64,000 nt of DNA from Janthinobacterium sp. TND4EL3 (GCF_900156175.1 NZ_FTMV01000004.1:1-64000); one strand, 5' to 3'. Counted from the stretch's first letter, positions 54,188-63,536 are shown. Notes: generated from the letters alone by a model not told the origin. Made by a program: numbers and translations.

Positions 54188-55636
54188 TCAGTCTCTTTGC
54201 GGGGCGACAATCTCCGCATAGTCGTACAGTGCTCCCAGAATTTCCTCTCCCCGCTCATCGACCGATTCCGACAGCACGTCGATTTCCGTGAACAGCATTT
54301 CGATGGTGCGGGCGCCGCCGTCGCCGTCGAACAGGCGGGCGGCACGGTGCTGTTCCCAGCGCAGGCTTTCCGCTTCGCTCAGGGTTTGCGGGAAATTGCG
54401 GGCGCGGTAGCGGAACAGCAATTCCTGCAGGCGCTCGTCGGCAAACGAGGGACGGGCCGTGGCCAGTTTGGCCGGCGTGTCGCGGCGCAGCGATTCGAGC
54501 AGGCGGCGGTCGTCGTTGCTGACGAAACCGTTGTACAAATCCTCATCCACGTCCAGCGCGGTGTTCGCGCCCGGGCGCTGGAACACTTCGGCCCAGATGG
54601 CGTCCATGTTCGGCGCCGCGGCGGCGAATTGCGCGTTGACCTTTGCCGCATCGACGTCGATGCCCCATTGCGCGGCCGTGGCCGGCGACAAGGTCTTTAA
54701 ATTGCCGACCAGCATGGGCGACTTGTTCAAATGCACGCTCTTCACGGGCAGGCGCGTCATGCCTTCGGGCATGGCGTCATTGCGCGTGAACAAGCGCGTG
54801 CGGATGGTGTCGGCGTCCAGCGAGAACAGTTCGCGCGGATCGTAGGCGCAATCCCAGACGAGGATCTCGTTTTTGTTGCCCGGGTGCGTGGCCAGCGGCC
54901 AGACGACGCCCAGGCAGCCCCGTTCGGCCGGGAACATGCCCGACACGTGCAGGAAAGGTTGGCGCTCGCTGGCGGCCAGGTGCATGCCCATTTCGCTGGC
55001 GACCCGGTCCTTCTTGTGCAGGGCCAGGCAGAACTCGAACAGTTTCGGCTGCTTTTCGCGGATCAATCGCGCCAGGGCGATGGTGGCGCGCACGTCGGAC
55101 AAGGCATCATGCGCCGCTTCGTGGACGAGGCCATTGGCCTTGCTTAAGTGTTCCAATTTAAAGCTGGTCTGGCCGTCGTCGCGCTTCGGCCAATGTATGC
55201 CTTCCGGGCGCAGCGCGTGCGTCATGCGCACGACGTCGAGGATGTCCCAGCGGCCGCAATGGTTTTTCCATTCGCGCGCATACGGGTCGATTAGATTGCG
55301 CCAGAACAGGAAGCGCGTGACTTCATCGTCGAAACGGATGGTGTTGTAGCCCACGCCGATGGTGCCCGGCTCCGAGAAGGCCGCTTCGATGGTGGCGGCG
55401 AACTGGTGTTCTGGCACGCCCAGCTGCAGACACTGCTGCGGCGTGATGCCCGTGATCAGGCACGACTGCGGGTCGGGCAGGAAATCATTGGCAGGCTGGC
55501 AATACAGCATGATCGGTTCGCCGATTTCGTTGAGTTCGGCATCCGTGCGGATGGCGGCGAACTGGGCCGGGCGGTCGCGGCGCGGCTGGGCGCCAAAGGT
55601 TTCGTAGTCGTGCCAAAGAAAGGTCTGGTTAGTCAT
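54188..55636 (-). CDS. sbcB: Exodeoxyribonuclease I
   Basis: 482 residues, 3'-5' single-strand-specific DNA exonuclease used in mismatch repair and recombination. DEDDh catalytic residues: LWHDYETFGAQPRRDRPAQFA (D, E), VGYNTIRFDDEVTRFLFWRN (D), and EAAHDALSDVRATIALARL (H, D). The SH3-like and helical C-terminal domains are present; length is normal. It starts with the conserved MTNQTFLWHDYE. Convergent with pyrF through a shared terminator. Confidence 0.96.
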   Translation of the reverse strand: MTNQTFLWHDYETFGAQPRRDRPAQFAAIRTDAELNEIGEPIMLYCQPANDFLPDPQSCLITGITPQQCLQLGVPEHQFAATIEAAFSEPGTIGVGYNTIRFDDEVTRFLFWRNLIDPYAREWKNHCGRWDILDVVRMTHALRPEGIHWPKRDDGQTSFKLEHLSKANGLVHEAAHDALSDVRATIALARLIREKQPKLFEFCLALHKKDRVASEMGMHLAASERQPFLHVSGMFPAERGCLGVVWPLATHPGNKNEILVWDCAYDPRELFSLDADTIRTRLFTRNDAMPEGMTRLPVKSVHLNKSPMLVGNLKTLSPATAAQWGIDVDAAKVNAQFAAAAPNMDAIWAEVFQRPGANTALDVDEDLYNGFVSNDDRRLLESLRRDTPAKLATARPSFADERLQELLFRYRARNFPQTLSEAESLRWEQHRAARLFDGDGGARTIEMLFTEIDVLSESVDERGEEILGALYDYAEIVAPQRD

Positions 55637-55779
55637 TGATGGTCGTTGCTTGCTTGATTGTTATCTTAATTGTCCGGGCCGCTTCAGTTTTCTGAAAACC
55701 TGCCGATACTACACGAGAGGATGGCCATTATCGCGTTTCCCGCATGGTGGCATATATTCCCCGTTCAAGGAGGCCTATC

Positions 55780-56388
55780 GTGTCAATTCCCATCGCCGTT
55801 AGCGGCAATTCCACCCCTTCCGTGACTTCCGTCAGTACGGGCGTTGCCGGCAAGGACGATAAAGTCCAGCATGGCGTCAATGCTGAAATGAGCGTAAACG
55901 ACCGCACCAAGCTGCAATTGAACGCTTCCATCATGCAGGCGTCGCTGAACGTGTCCATCGGTTCGGAAAACGAGCCGCTGGCGCTGCTGTACAAGACGGC
56001 CATCACCAACATCAACGAAGCGCTGAAGGGCCAGTACGGCGAAGATGCGATCCAGAACGCGGCCTCGCAGGACAACAGCGCCGAAGCGACGGCGAGCCGC
56101 ATCGTCTCGCTGTCGACGGGTTTCTTTGACGCCTACAAGAAGCAGAATCCCGGCCTGGACGACGATACGGCCCTGAGCAAGTTCATGGACACCATCAGCG
56201 GCGGCATGGAGAAGGGCTTCAAGGAAGCGCGCGACATCCTGGGCGGCTTGAAAGTGCTCAACGGCGGTATCGCCAGCAATATCGACAAGACCTATGAACT
56301 GGTGCAGAAGGGCTATGCGGATTTCATCGCCGCCCACAGCAGCAAGAACAATGACGCCGCCAAGCCGGCCGACAGCAAGGCTGCCTGA
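55780..56388 (+). CDS. DUF5610 domain protein
   Basis: 202 residues from GTG 55780, chosen for the excellent AAGGAGG at 55767-55773. The DUF5610 pattern spans ~45-185: NASIMQASLNVSIGSENEPLALLYKTAITNINEAL, DNSAEATASRIVSLSTGFFDAYKKQNPG, TISGGMEKGFKEARDILGGLKVLNGGIASNIDKTYELVQKGYADF. There is no signal peptide or membrane segment. DUF5610 proteins are widespread in Proteobacteria and have no assigned function. The Lys/Ala-rich tail is low complexity. Monocistronic. Confidence 0.88.
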   Translation: MSIPIAVSGNSTPSVTSVSTGVAGKDDKVQHGVNAEMSVNDRTKLQLNASIMQASLNVSIGSENEPLALLYKTAITNINEALKGQYGEDAIQNAASQDNSAEATASRIVSLSTGFFDAYKKQNPGLDDDTALSKFMDTISGGMEKGFKEARDILGGLKVLNGGIASNIDKTYELVQKGYADFIAAHSSKNNDAAKPADSKAA

Positions 56389-56418
56389 TCATTATTACGC
56401 CGAAAGCGCCTGAGAATA

Positions 56419-57390
56419 TCAGGTGCTTACGCGGTTGCGCCCGCCTGCCTTGGCGCGGTACAGCGCCGCATCAGCCGCCGCGATCAGCGCTTCGTCGTCC
56501 TGTTCCGCCGCCAGGCTGGCCACGCCGAAGGAGCCCGTGATGTGCGGCAGCGCGCTGCGCATGTCGTTGAAGATGACGGCTTGCTGCATGCGCGCGCACA
56601 GGCGCTCGGCGACCAGCAAGGCCACGTGTTCGTTGGTATCGGGCAAGATCACCATCATTTCCTCGCCCCCATAGCGCACGGCAAAATCCGTGGGCCGCAG
56701 GGCCGCGCCCAGCACTTGCGCCGCGATGCGCAGGGCCTGGTCGCCGGCCTGGTGGCCGTGCGTGTCGTTGAAGCGCTTGAAGTGGTCGAGGTCTATCATC
56801 ACCAGCGACAGGGGCGAGCCGCTGCCGTGGGCCGTGACGATCATGTTCGGCAGTAAATCAGTGAGCCAGGCGCGGTTGTACAGGCCCGTCAGGCTGTCGA
56901 CCATCGACAGCTGGCGGTAGAATTCGCCCAGTTTCTGCCGGCGGCGCAGCATGGCGTTGGCGGCGCGGATGCGGAAGGACAGCAAGCGCAGCAGATTGCG
57001 CGCCAGGCCGTTCGACTGCTCGATCAATTCCCAGACGGTGGCCGCGTCGATCACCAGCAGATCTGTTTCTTCCAAGGCGGAAATGGCGGCCAGGTTGCTC
57101 GCTTCGTCCAGCACCGACTGTTCGCCCACGCTTTCGCCGGGCAAGACCTTGCTGACGGTGCCGTCGTCCATGCCCGTATGGGTGTCGGCGGCCACGGCCA
57201 GCGAGCCGCGCAGGACGATGTACAGCCTGGCGCCGTGCGTGTCGCTGATGGCGTCGCCCGCTTCCAGGCGCACGACGGGACAGGGCGCCAGGATGGCGGC
57301 CGTCTGGCTATCCGCCCCATCGCGAAATAGCTGTAAATCGCCGATGTTGCAGCCTGAAGCGCCGAAGTTGCCGATCTGTTCCACAATCAC
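56419..57390 (-). CDS. Diguanylate cyclase with cyclic-nucleotide-binding domain
   Basis: 323 residues. Residues ~25-145 form a cNMP-binding jelly roll (LEAGDAISDTHGARLYIVLRGSLAV, LPGESVGEQSVLDEASNLAAISALEETDLLVIDAATVWELIEQ). A short linker leads to the GGDEF domain (~165-320): MVDSLTGLYNRAWL, MIDLDHFKRFNDTHGHQAGDQAL, active-site YGGEEMMVILP (GGEEM variant of GG[D/E]EF). An inhibitory RxxD is not obvious. It probably makes c-di-GMP under control of a small ligand. cNMP-GGDEF fusions are common in this group. Convergent with the DUF5610 gene. Confidence 0.93.
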   Translation of the reverse strand: MIVEQIGNFGASGCNIGDLQLFRDGADSQTAAILAPCPVVRLEAGDAISDTHGARLYIVLRGSLAVAADTHTGMDDGTVSKVLPGESVGEQSVLDEASNLAAISALEETDLLVIDAATVWELIEQSNGLARNLLRLLSFRIRAANAMLRRRQKLGEFYRQLSMVDSLTGLYNRAWLTDLLPNMIVTAHGSGSPLSLVMIDLDHFKRFNDTHGHQAGDQALRIAAQVLGAALRPTDFAVRYGGEEMMVILPDTNEHVALLVAERLCARMQQAVIFNDMRSALPHITGSFGVASLAAEQDDEALIAAADAALYRAKAGGRNRVST

Positions 57391-57654
57391 ACTTTCAAAA
57401 AGCCGGCGCGCGCGAGCAGGGGGCCGGTATCTTCATGATAGCGTAAAGCGGCCTTGACCGTAACGGCAAAGGCTTGCTTGATGTCACTTACTATGAGAAA
57501 TACGACAATTATTTCTTTGTCGCCTGAATACGCTGGAACGCTTGCTGTTCTGCTATGGATGTTGTCGCGCAGGGAAGGTCGATATCGGGGCCAGATGTGC
57601 AAAGGCAGCCTTGAACGGCTGCCTCAGTCTCTGGAAATCCTGCGGGTGGAGGAA
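57391..57654 (-). promoter_or_regulatory. Gap holding raiA terminator and GGDEF promoter
   Basis: 264-nt gap. It contains a hairpin AGGCAGCC-TTGAAC-GGCTGCCT (57603-57624) after the HPF/RaiA stop, followed on the minus strand by TTTGCACATC, so a modest terminator. AT-rich bases at 57490-57530 are a likely promoter area for the cNMP-GGDEF gene. Confidence 0.45.
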
Positions 57655-58032
57655 TTACTCGGCGGTTTCTTCCGCTTCGGCCGTATCGATCACGGCATTC
57701 TTGCCGGTCGCGTGGCGCTTGCTGTCTTGCAGGCGGCCCAGGGCGCTATCGATGGCGCGTTTCAGTTTGTCGGTGGCGCCGGCAATGGATTGGTGCACGG
57801 TGGCGTTCTGTTCGGTGACGGCGATTGGTTGATAGCCGGCAACGCGAGCTTCCATGACGCAGCGGATATCGTCGGCGCCGCCTTTCGGGCCGTTCGTGTC
57901 GCTGATGTGGACTTCGATGCGGGTCAGGTTGTCGCGGAAGCGGTTCAGTGCGGCTTCCAGTACGGATTGCACATGTTCGTTCAGTCCAGCGGTGTTGGCG
58001 ATGGTGCTGTCGGTATGAATATTGATTTGCAT
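57655..58032 (-). CDS. HPF/RaiA-family ribosome-associated protein
   Basis: 125 residues. HPF/RaiA beta-alpha-beta fold: INIHTDSTIANTAGLNEHVQSVLEAALNRFRDNLTRIEVHISDTNG, CVMEARVAGYQPIAVTEQNATVHQSIAGATDKLKRAIDSALGRL. The family binds the 30S decoding region and silences ribosomes in stress or stationary phase. Some family-typical basic residues are less conserved than in Hpf, so it belongs to the divergent raiA-like set. Monocistronic, with the Ala/Glu tail characteristic of the group. Confidence 0.88.
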   Translation of the reverse strand: MQINIHTDSTIANTAGLNEHVQSVLEAALNRFRDNLTRIEVHISDTNGPKGGADDIRCVMEARVAGYQPIAVTEQNATVHQSIAGATDKLKRAIDSALGRLQDSKRHATGKNAVIDTAEAEETAE

Positions 58033-58233
58033 ATGCTTACTCCTGTCAATTCAAAAAAAACCCATCTCAGGCGTGCTGCGGCCTGGTTGCTGCCTCATGC
58101 ACATGACCTCTGTGCATGGAACTTATCTTACTCCTGTTTCCAGTATTTCAAGAGGGGGCGCACGATTAAGATGAGCTTAACCCTACACCCAGGTCAAGTT
58201 TCCCCGCAGAATCTTTTCAAGCCGCTGCCAGCT

Positions 58234-58899
58234 TTATCCATTGATGAGGCCGGCCGCGATATTGATCGACAGTCCCAGCACGACCAGGTTGAAGAAAAAG
58301 CTCAGCACGGATTGTCCCAGCACGATCTGCCGCATCAGCCGCGTCTGCACGGACACGTCCGACGTTTGCACGGCCACGGCGATGGTGAAGGCGAAATACA
58401 GGAAATCCCAGTAATCGGGGTTTTGCTCGTCGTCGGGAAACTTCAGGGGGCGCTGGCCGGCGTCCGCCTGGTAATACAGGTGGGCATAGTGAAAGCAGAA
58501 CAGGGTGCCGACGAGGAACCAGGAGCCGACCAGGGTGAGGATGGTCAGGCCGTAATGCAGCGCGCGTTCGTCCGGCGCCATGTCTTTCATCGAGGACAGC
58601 TGCGAGACGATGGCTACCAGGCTCATCACGGACGCGACGGACAGGGCCGACAGCACCGTGGCGGCCCGCTCATCCTGGCGCGCCGCCATCACTTTCACCC
58701 GGTGGTGGTTGGCGCGCATCATCATCCAGGCCATGCTGGCCAGGTAAAACCAGACGGCCACGTTCCATGCGGTCAGCAAACGCGTCAGCTGTTGCCACGA
58801 CGGGGGCAGCAGCAGGCCGGCCGCCACGCCGATGGCCGTGGCCAGGCTCAGGTGGGGGCGGCTGCGGATGAAGCTGTGAAACGGAAACGTGATTTTCAT
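58234..58899 (-). CDS. DUF1345 membrane protein
   Basis: 221 residues with about five membrane helices. It is recognised by the conserved NPDYWDFLYFAFTIAVAVQTSDVSVQTRLMRQIVLGQSVLSFFFNLVVLGLSINIAAGL segment in overview, which is the DUF1345 signature. Function unknown; some homologues lie near ion-transport genes. An AT-neutral gap separates it from raiA (ends 58032). Confidence 0.9.
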   Translation of the reverse strand: MKITFPFHSFIRSRPHLSLATAIGVAAGLLLPPSWQQLTRLLTAWNVAVWFYLASMAWMMMRANHHRVKVMAARQDERAATVLSALSVASVMSLVAIVSQLSSMKDMAPDERALHYGLTILTLVGSWFLVGTLFCFHYAHLYYQADAGQRPLKFPDDEQNPDYWDFLYFAFTIAVAVQTSDVSVQTRLMRQIVLGQSVLSFFFNLVVLGLSINIAAGLING

Positions 58900-58937
58900 G
58901 GTGCGGTCTAGTCAGTGGCAATAGCGCATCTTAGTCC

Positions 58938-60209
58938 CTATGGGCTTGCCGCGGTGGCCGTCCGTGAGGCCGCTTCCTTCTCATGGTGGGGGAAGCGGTC
59001 CATGCGCGACAGCACGGGAAACAGCACGGCCCACACGCCCGTCACGGCCAGGGTGGCGGCGCCGCCGAAGAGCACGGCGCGCACGAGGCCGAACCAGCCG
59101 GCCGTCAGGCCCGATTCGAATTCGCCCAGCTCGTTCGAGGCGCCGATGAAGACGGCATTGACGGCGCTGACCCTGCCGCGGATTTCGTCGGGCGTCTCGA
59201 ACTGCACCAGCAGGTGGCGGATGTAGACGCTGACCATGTCGCCGGCGCCCATCAGGAGCAGGGCCGCCAGGGCCAGCGGGAAATAGCTGGTGCTGCCCAG
59301 CACCAGCGTGCCCAGGCCGAAGACGGCCACGCCGCCGAACATCCAGGCGCCCACGCGGCGCGTGATGGGGAAGAAGGCCAGCGCGATCGAGCACAGGGCC
59401 GCGCCCGCGCCCGGGGCCGTGCGCAGCAGGCCCAGTCCGCCGGGGCCGATGTGCAGCACGTCATGCGCGAGCGCCGGCAGCAGGGCCGTGGCGCCGCCGA
59501 ACAGCACGGCAAACAGGTCGAGCGAAATGGCGCCCAGCACGATGGGTTTCGACCAGACGAAACGCAAGCCTTCGAGCAGGGTGTGCCAGCTGGCGGGTGC
59601 GCGGTTGACCACTTGCGGCGCCGGCGTGGTGGCGCGCATCAGCAGCACGGACAGCACCAGCAGCGCCGACGAGATCAGATACACGACCTTGGGGCCGAAG
59701 TAATACAGCAAGCCGCCCAGGGTGGGGCCCAGGATGATGGCCACGTGCGAGGTCGACGAACTGAGCGCGAGGGCGCGGCTGAAGTGCTGCGTCGGCACCA
59801 TGTTGACCAGCACGGCTTGCGTTGCCGGCATCATGAAGGCACGCGCGCTGCCGAACAGCACCAGCACGGCAAACACGGGCCAGACGATGGAAAGATTGCT
59901 TAATGTAAATGCCAGCAGGGCCAGCGCGCAGGCCAGCTGGGCCGTCAGGCACCAGGCGATGATGTTGCGGCGGTTGTGGCGGTCGGCTACGTGGCCGGCG
60001 GGCAAGATGAGCACGAGGAAGGGGGCGAACTGGGCCAAGCCGATCAGGCCCAGGTCGAACAGGCTGCCCGTGATCTGGTACACCTGCCAGCCGATGGCCA
60101 CGCTTTGCATCTGCACGGCCACCGTGCCCAGCACGCGGGCGGACAGGTAGCAGGCGAAGTTGCGGTGGCGCAGAATATGGAAGCCGTTGCCGGCGGAGGC
60201 GAGAGACAT
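58938..60209 (-). CDS. MFS exporter (EntS/MFS_3-like)
   Basis: 423 residues, twelve membrane segments. N-terminus HILRHRNFACYLSARVLGTVAVQMQSVAIGWQVYQITGSLFDLGLIGLAQF is typical of MFS_3/EntS-like exporters. HVADRHNRRNI is the conserved cytoplasmic loop. Family members export siderophores or drugs. It is 84 nt downstream of the flavin reductase start-side neighbour (60294) on the same strand, so they could be cotranscribed. Substrate unknown. Confidence 0.9.
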   Translation of the reverse strand: MSLASAGNGFHILRHRNFACYLSARVLGTVAVQMQSVAIGWQVYQITGSLFDLGLIGLAQFAPFLVLILPAGHVADRHNRRNIIAWCLTAQLACALALLAFTLSNLSIVWPVFAVLVLFGSARAFMMPATQAVLVNMVPTQHFSRALALSSSTSHVAIILGPTLGGLLYYFGPKVVYLISSALLVLSVLLMRATTPAPQVVNRAPASWHTLLEGLRFVWSKPIVLGAISLDLFAVLFGGATALLPALAHDVLHIGPGGLGLLRTAPGAGAALCSIALAFFPITRRVGAWMFGGVAVFGLGTLVLGSTSYFPLALAALLLMGAGDMVSVYIRHLLVQFETPDEIRGRVSAVNAVFIGASNELGEFESGLTAGWFGLVRAVLFGGAATLAVTGVWAVLFPVLSRMDRFPHHEKEAASRTATAASP

Positions 60210-60293
60210 GACATTTCCAGGAAACAGCGGGGTGGCAGGGCGGCGAACAAAGCGGAGGCCGCCACAGCAGCGCCCGCTGTCTGGATGGGGCGC

Positions 60294-61319
60294 TTACCTG
60301 GCCAGGTCGGCTTCGGTGGTGAAGGCGTCGGCGTAGAACTCGTCTTCCGGCAAGCCGCATTGCTGCACGAAGTCATGCCTGGCCGAATCGACCATCACGG
60401 GCGCGCCGCAGGCATATACCTGGTGGCCGGACAGGTCGGGCAGGTCGGCCATGACGGCCTGGTGCACGAAGCCCGTGCGGCCGCTCCACGCGTCTTCCGG
60501 CAGGGCGTCCGAAACGACGGGCACATAGGTGAACTGCGGCAAGTCGGCGGCCCACTGGCGGCACAGCGCGTCCATGTACAGGTCTTGCGGGCGGCGGCCG
60601 CCCCAGTACAGGGTGATCGGGCGCGGGGAGCGCTCGCTGATCATGTGCTCGACGATGGCTTTCAAGGGGGCAAAACCCGTGCCCGAAGCCAGCAGCACGA
60701 CGGGCTTGTCGGAGTCCTCGCGCAGGAAGAAGGTGCCCATCGGGCCTTCGAAGCGCAGGATGTCGCGCTCCTTCAGCGTGCCAAATACCTGGTCGGTGAA
60801 CAGGCCGCCGGGCAGGTGGCGGATGTGCAGCGTCACGGGGCCGCCGTCCGCGGGCGCATTGGCCATGCTGTACGAGCGGCGCTTGCCATCACGCAACATG
60901 AATTCGATATACTGTCCGGCACGGTAGTTCAGGCGCTCGCTGGCGGGCAGCTGCAGGGTCAGCACGACGACATCGGGGGCGACTTTTTCTATCGTCGTCA
61001 CGCGCGACGGCATTTTCTTGATCGGATAGTCGCTGCTGCCGGCCACTTCGCGCGCCTCGATGACGAGGTCGGCGTTTGCTGTGGCGCAGCAGAACAGGGA
61101 AAAGCCGGCCGCTTCCTCTTCCGGCGTCAGCGCGCGCTGCTGGTGCGCCTTGTGCTGGACGGTGCCGGAAACGACCTTGCCCTTGCACGAGCCGCAGGCG
61201 CCATTTTTGCAACCGTAGGGCAAGCCCACGCCGGCGCGGATGGCCGCGGCCAGCACGGTTTCGTCCGCCTCGCAGCTGAATTGGTGGCCGCTGGGCTGAA
61301 CAGTAACTTGAAAAGTCAT
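60294..61319 (-). CDS. 2Fe-2S flavin reductase (AscD-like)
   Basis: 341 residues. N-terminal plant-type ferredoxin domain (~1-90): GVGLPYGCKNGACGSCKGKVVSG and FSLFCCATA supply the four Cys ligands. C-terminal FNR-like module: FAD motif RRSYSMANAPADGG-type (RAGQYIEFMLRDGKRRSYSMANAP) and NAD motif LLASGTGFAPLKAIVEHM. Commonly annotated as CDP-6-deoxy-delta-3,4-glucoseen reductase in Burkholderiales, though the true acceptor is unknown. It starts with AAGGA spaced 4 nt before ATG, only 12 nt from the start of the divergent gene. Confidence 0.92.
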   Translation of the reverse strand: MTFQVTVQPSGHQFSCEADETVLAAAIRAGVGLPYGCKNGACGSCKGKVVSGTVQHKAHQQRALTPEEEAAGFSLFCCATANADLVIEAREVAGSSDYPIKKMPSRVTTIEKVAPDVVVLTLQLPASERLNYRAGQYIEFMLRDGKRRSYSMANAPADGGPVTLHIRHLPGGLFTDQVFGTLKERDILRFEGPMGTFFLREDSDKPVVLLASGTGFAPLKAIVEHMISERSPRPITLYWGGRRPQDLYMDALCRQWAADLPQFTYVPVVSDALPEDAWSGRTGFVHQAVMADLPDLSGHQVYACGAPVMVDSARHDFVQQCGLPEDEFYADAFTTEADLAR

Positions 61320-61331
61320 ACAATCCTTGAG

Positions 61332-62249
61332 ATGAAAAATATGTTAATGCACTCTTTGCGCAAGCCGGTGGGCCTGCCGCGTCTGCTGATCCTCGGTTGC
61401 GGCGATGTCGGCATGCGGCTGCTGCCCCTGCTGCGCGCGCGTTTTCGCGTCTTTGCCGTCACCAGCCAGCCGGCCCGCTGCGCGCAGCTGCGCGCGGCCG
61501 GCGCCGTGCCCATCGTGGCCAATCTCGACGACCGCGCCAGCCTGCGGCGGCTGGCCGGACTGGCGCCGTACGTGGTGCACCTGGCGCCGCCCCAGTCGGC
61601 GGGCTTGCTGGACCGGCGCACGCGCAATCTGGCCGCCATTTTACCCGAGCGCGCGCGCCTGGTGTACGTGAGCACCAGCGGCGTGTATGGCGATTGCGGC
61701 GGCGCCACGGTGGCGGAAACCCGGCCCGTGGCGCCAGCCAATGCGCGGGCGAAGCGGCGCGTGGATGCCGAACAGGTCTTGCGGGGCTGGAATGCGCGCC
61801 GCCAGGGGCGCCTGGCCATCCTGCGCGTGCCCGGCATCTACGCGCAAGACCGGCTGCCCCTGAAGCGTTTGCACGAGGGCACGCCGGCGCTGGCGGCCGG
61901 CGACGATGTGTACACCAATCACATCCATGCGGATGACCTGGCGCGCATCATCGAGCGGGCCCTGTGGCGGGGCAAGCCGGGCCGCGTGTATCACGCCAGC
62001 GACAACAGCGAACTGAAAATGGCGGACTATTTCGATGCCGTGGCCGACGCGTTTGCCTTGCCGCGTCCGCCGCGCCTGCCGCGCGCGCAGCTGCAGCAAG
62101 TGGTCACGCCGATGCTGCTGTCGTTCATGTCCGAGTCGCGCCGCATGGACAATACGCGCATCAGGCGCGAGCTCGGCGTGCGCCTGCGCTACCGGCGCGT
62201 GGCCGACGCCTTGCGGGCGATGGCAGCCAGCGGGGCCGGCATCGGGTAA
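61332..62249 (+). CDS. NAD(P)-dependent epimerase/dehydratase-like protein
   Basis: 305 residues from ATG 61332; ATGs at 61341 and 61347 are alternatives. Extended SDR (YeeZ-like) with LLILGCGDVGMRLL, VHLAPPQSAGLLDR, LVYVSTSGVYGDCGG and VPGIYAQDRLPL. The catalytic Y-x-x-x-K is not clear, as usual in this subfamily. Its start is 12 nt from that of the divergent flavin reductase, so promoters must overlap the coding regions. Probably a sugar-nucleotide or polyketide-like reductase. Confidence 0.85.
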   Translation: MKNMLMHSLRKPVGLPRLLILGCGDVGMRLLPLLRARFRVFAVTSQPARCAQLRAAGAVPIVANLDDRASLRRLAGLAPYVVHLAPPQSAGLLDRRTRNLAAILPERARLVYVSTSGVYGDCGGATVAETRPVAPANARAKRRVDAEQVLRGWNARRQGRLAILRVPGIYAQDRLPLKRLHEGTPALAAGDDVYTNHIHADDLARIIERALWRGKPGRVYHASDNSELKMADYFDAVADAFALPRPPRLPRAQLQQVVTPMLLSFMSESRRMDNTRIRRELGVRLRYRRVADALRAMAASGAGIG

Positions 62250-62333
62250 AATGGCCGGTTATCTCCGCACTTTTCAGGAACCGGCGCGCCGCGCGCCATT
62301 CCTGCCGCGCGCCATTCATTTAAGGAAGCCAGC

Positions 62334-62594
62334 ATGACCACCCTCACTTACGAACAATACCTGGACGAGGTTACTACCGTCCTGACGGAATTGTATGACC
62401 TCGACGACGACGCCGCCATCAAGCTGGTCGTGGCGGCACAGGACGCCGAGTTTTTCGTGCCGCACGACGCGCACGAGGCCATGCGCACCGCAGAGAACGC
62501 CAAGAAAGATGCCGTGACCCTGTTCGAGCGCAAGCAGAACCGCCAGCAGACGCAGGAAAAGCAGCAGCAGCGCGTGCGCCAGCAAAAGAAGTAG
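62334..62594 (+). CDS. Small charged hypothetical protein
   Basis: 86 residues from ATG 62334, with AAGGAAG upstream. The N-terminal half is acidic and helical (LTYEQYLDEVTTVLTELYDLDDDAAIKLVVAAQDAEFF). The C-terminal half is a basic Gln/Lys coiled tail (KQNRQQTQEKQQQRVRQQKK). It is conserved in Oxalobacteraceae as far as I recall, function unknown. Possibly cotranscribed with the epimerase gene (84 nt gap). Confidence 0.6.
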   Translation: MTTLTYEQYLDEVTTVLTELYDLDDDAAIKLVVAAQDAEFFVPHDAHEAMRTAENAKKDAVTLFERKQNRQQTQEKQQQRVRQQKK

Positions 62595-62784
62595 GGACGC
62601 GCCGCCGGACGCCAGGGCGCCGCAGGCGGGCGTGGGCGCAAGGCGTTGCCATTGATGCAGCGCAAACGCGCCATGGCGCAGTGGCGATATGGTGAGCAAT
62701 GTCGTCACGCATGTCGCCGATCTATGGCGGGCCGGGCAATAGTGGAGTTTGCGCGACGACATGCCCGGTCCGCAGGAGCATGCC

Positions 62785-63054
62785 ATGCCTGTCATGAGCC
62801 ATCCCAGCAAGGAGCAGGTGCGCGCCTACATGCGGCGCCGCGAACATGCACTGCAGCCGCCGCCGCCGCCCGATGAAATCCGCCGCCAGCTGGCCTGGTG
62901 CCGCGCCAGGGCCGGCCTGGACGCCGCGGGGACGGCCACGGCGGCCGGCCTGGCCGCGCAAGGCTGGCGCTTGTCAGCCGATATGGCCCGCCTGGGCACC
63001 TTGATGACCATTGTCTGGCTCATGCATAGCGGCATTTCTCATTGTAATAATTGA
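62785..63054 (+). CDS. Small hypothetical protein with C-terminal membrane segment
   Basis: 89 residues from ATG 62785 (MPVMSHPSKEQVRAYM), with AGGAG 6 nt upstream. N-terminal half is basic and Pro-rich (PPPPPDEIRRQLAWCRARAG). The C-terminal half has a hydrophobic stretch (MARLGTLMTIVWLMHSGIS). No family recognised. An upstream GTG/ATG start would lack the ribosome binding site. Confidence 0.5.
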   Translation: MPVMSHPSKEQVRAYMRRREHALQPPPPPDEIRRQLAWCRARAGLDAAGTATAAGLAAQGWRLSADMARLGTLMTIVWLMHSGISHCNN

Positions 63055-63132
63055 TGACTTGCAGCAAATTTTTCCATTTTGAGTTATCCTCTAGCACATT
63101 CCAAGTGCGTCAATTCTCTTCAATTATCACAA

Positions 63133-63154
63133 TTTTGCTTTAAGTTAAGCAAAA
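63133..63154 (+). repeat. Inverted repeat upstream of HTH gene
   Basis: TTTTGCTT-TAAGTT-AAGCAAAA, perfect 8-bp arms and a 6-nt spacer, in the AT-rich promoter region 140 nt before the HTH gene. Candidate operator. Confidence 0.45.
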
Positions 63155-63296
63155 ATCAACAATAGCGTGTATTATATTGTTTGCGGGATTAATACCGCAT
63201 AAGTGATGGCGCTTTTTAGTGTGTTTACCCTGAATTATTGCAGAAGAGACATTCGGTTTCTTTTGGCACTAATACAACAAGTACGGATTTTCGATC

Positions 63297-63536
63297 ATGT
63301 CTCTCAAACAAATTACCTCTTTGCCTACCTACAACCCGAATCGCGTCCTCGATGCGATCATCGACAAGCTGCAGCTGAAAAATGATGCCGCCCTGTCGCG
63401 CGCGCTGGAAGTGGCGCCGCCTGTCATCAGCAAGATTCGTCACAACACCTTGCCGATTGGCGCCACGATCCTTATCCGCATGCATGAAATCAGCGATTTC
63501 AGCATTCGTGAACTGCGCGAGTTGATGGCTGCCTAA
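63297..63536 (+). CDS. Small helix-turn-helix protein
   Basis: 79 residues. The core DAALSRALEVAPPVISKIRHNTLPIGATILIRMHEIS is a Cro/C1-type helix-turn-helix (helices ALSRALEV and PPVISKIRHN). Families of this size are common in Burkholderiales as single-domain regulators of unknown target. The long AT-rich upstream region with an inverted repeat suggests autoregulation. Confidence 0.75.
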   Translation: MSLKQITSLPTYNPNRVLDAIIDKLQLKNDAALSRALEVAPPVISKIRHNTLPIGATILIRMHEISDFSIRELRELMAA

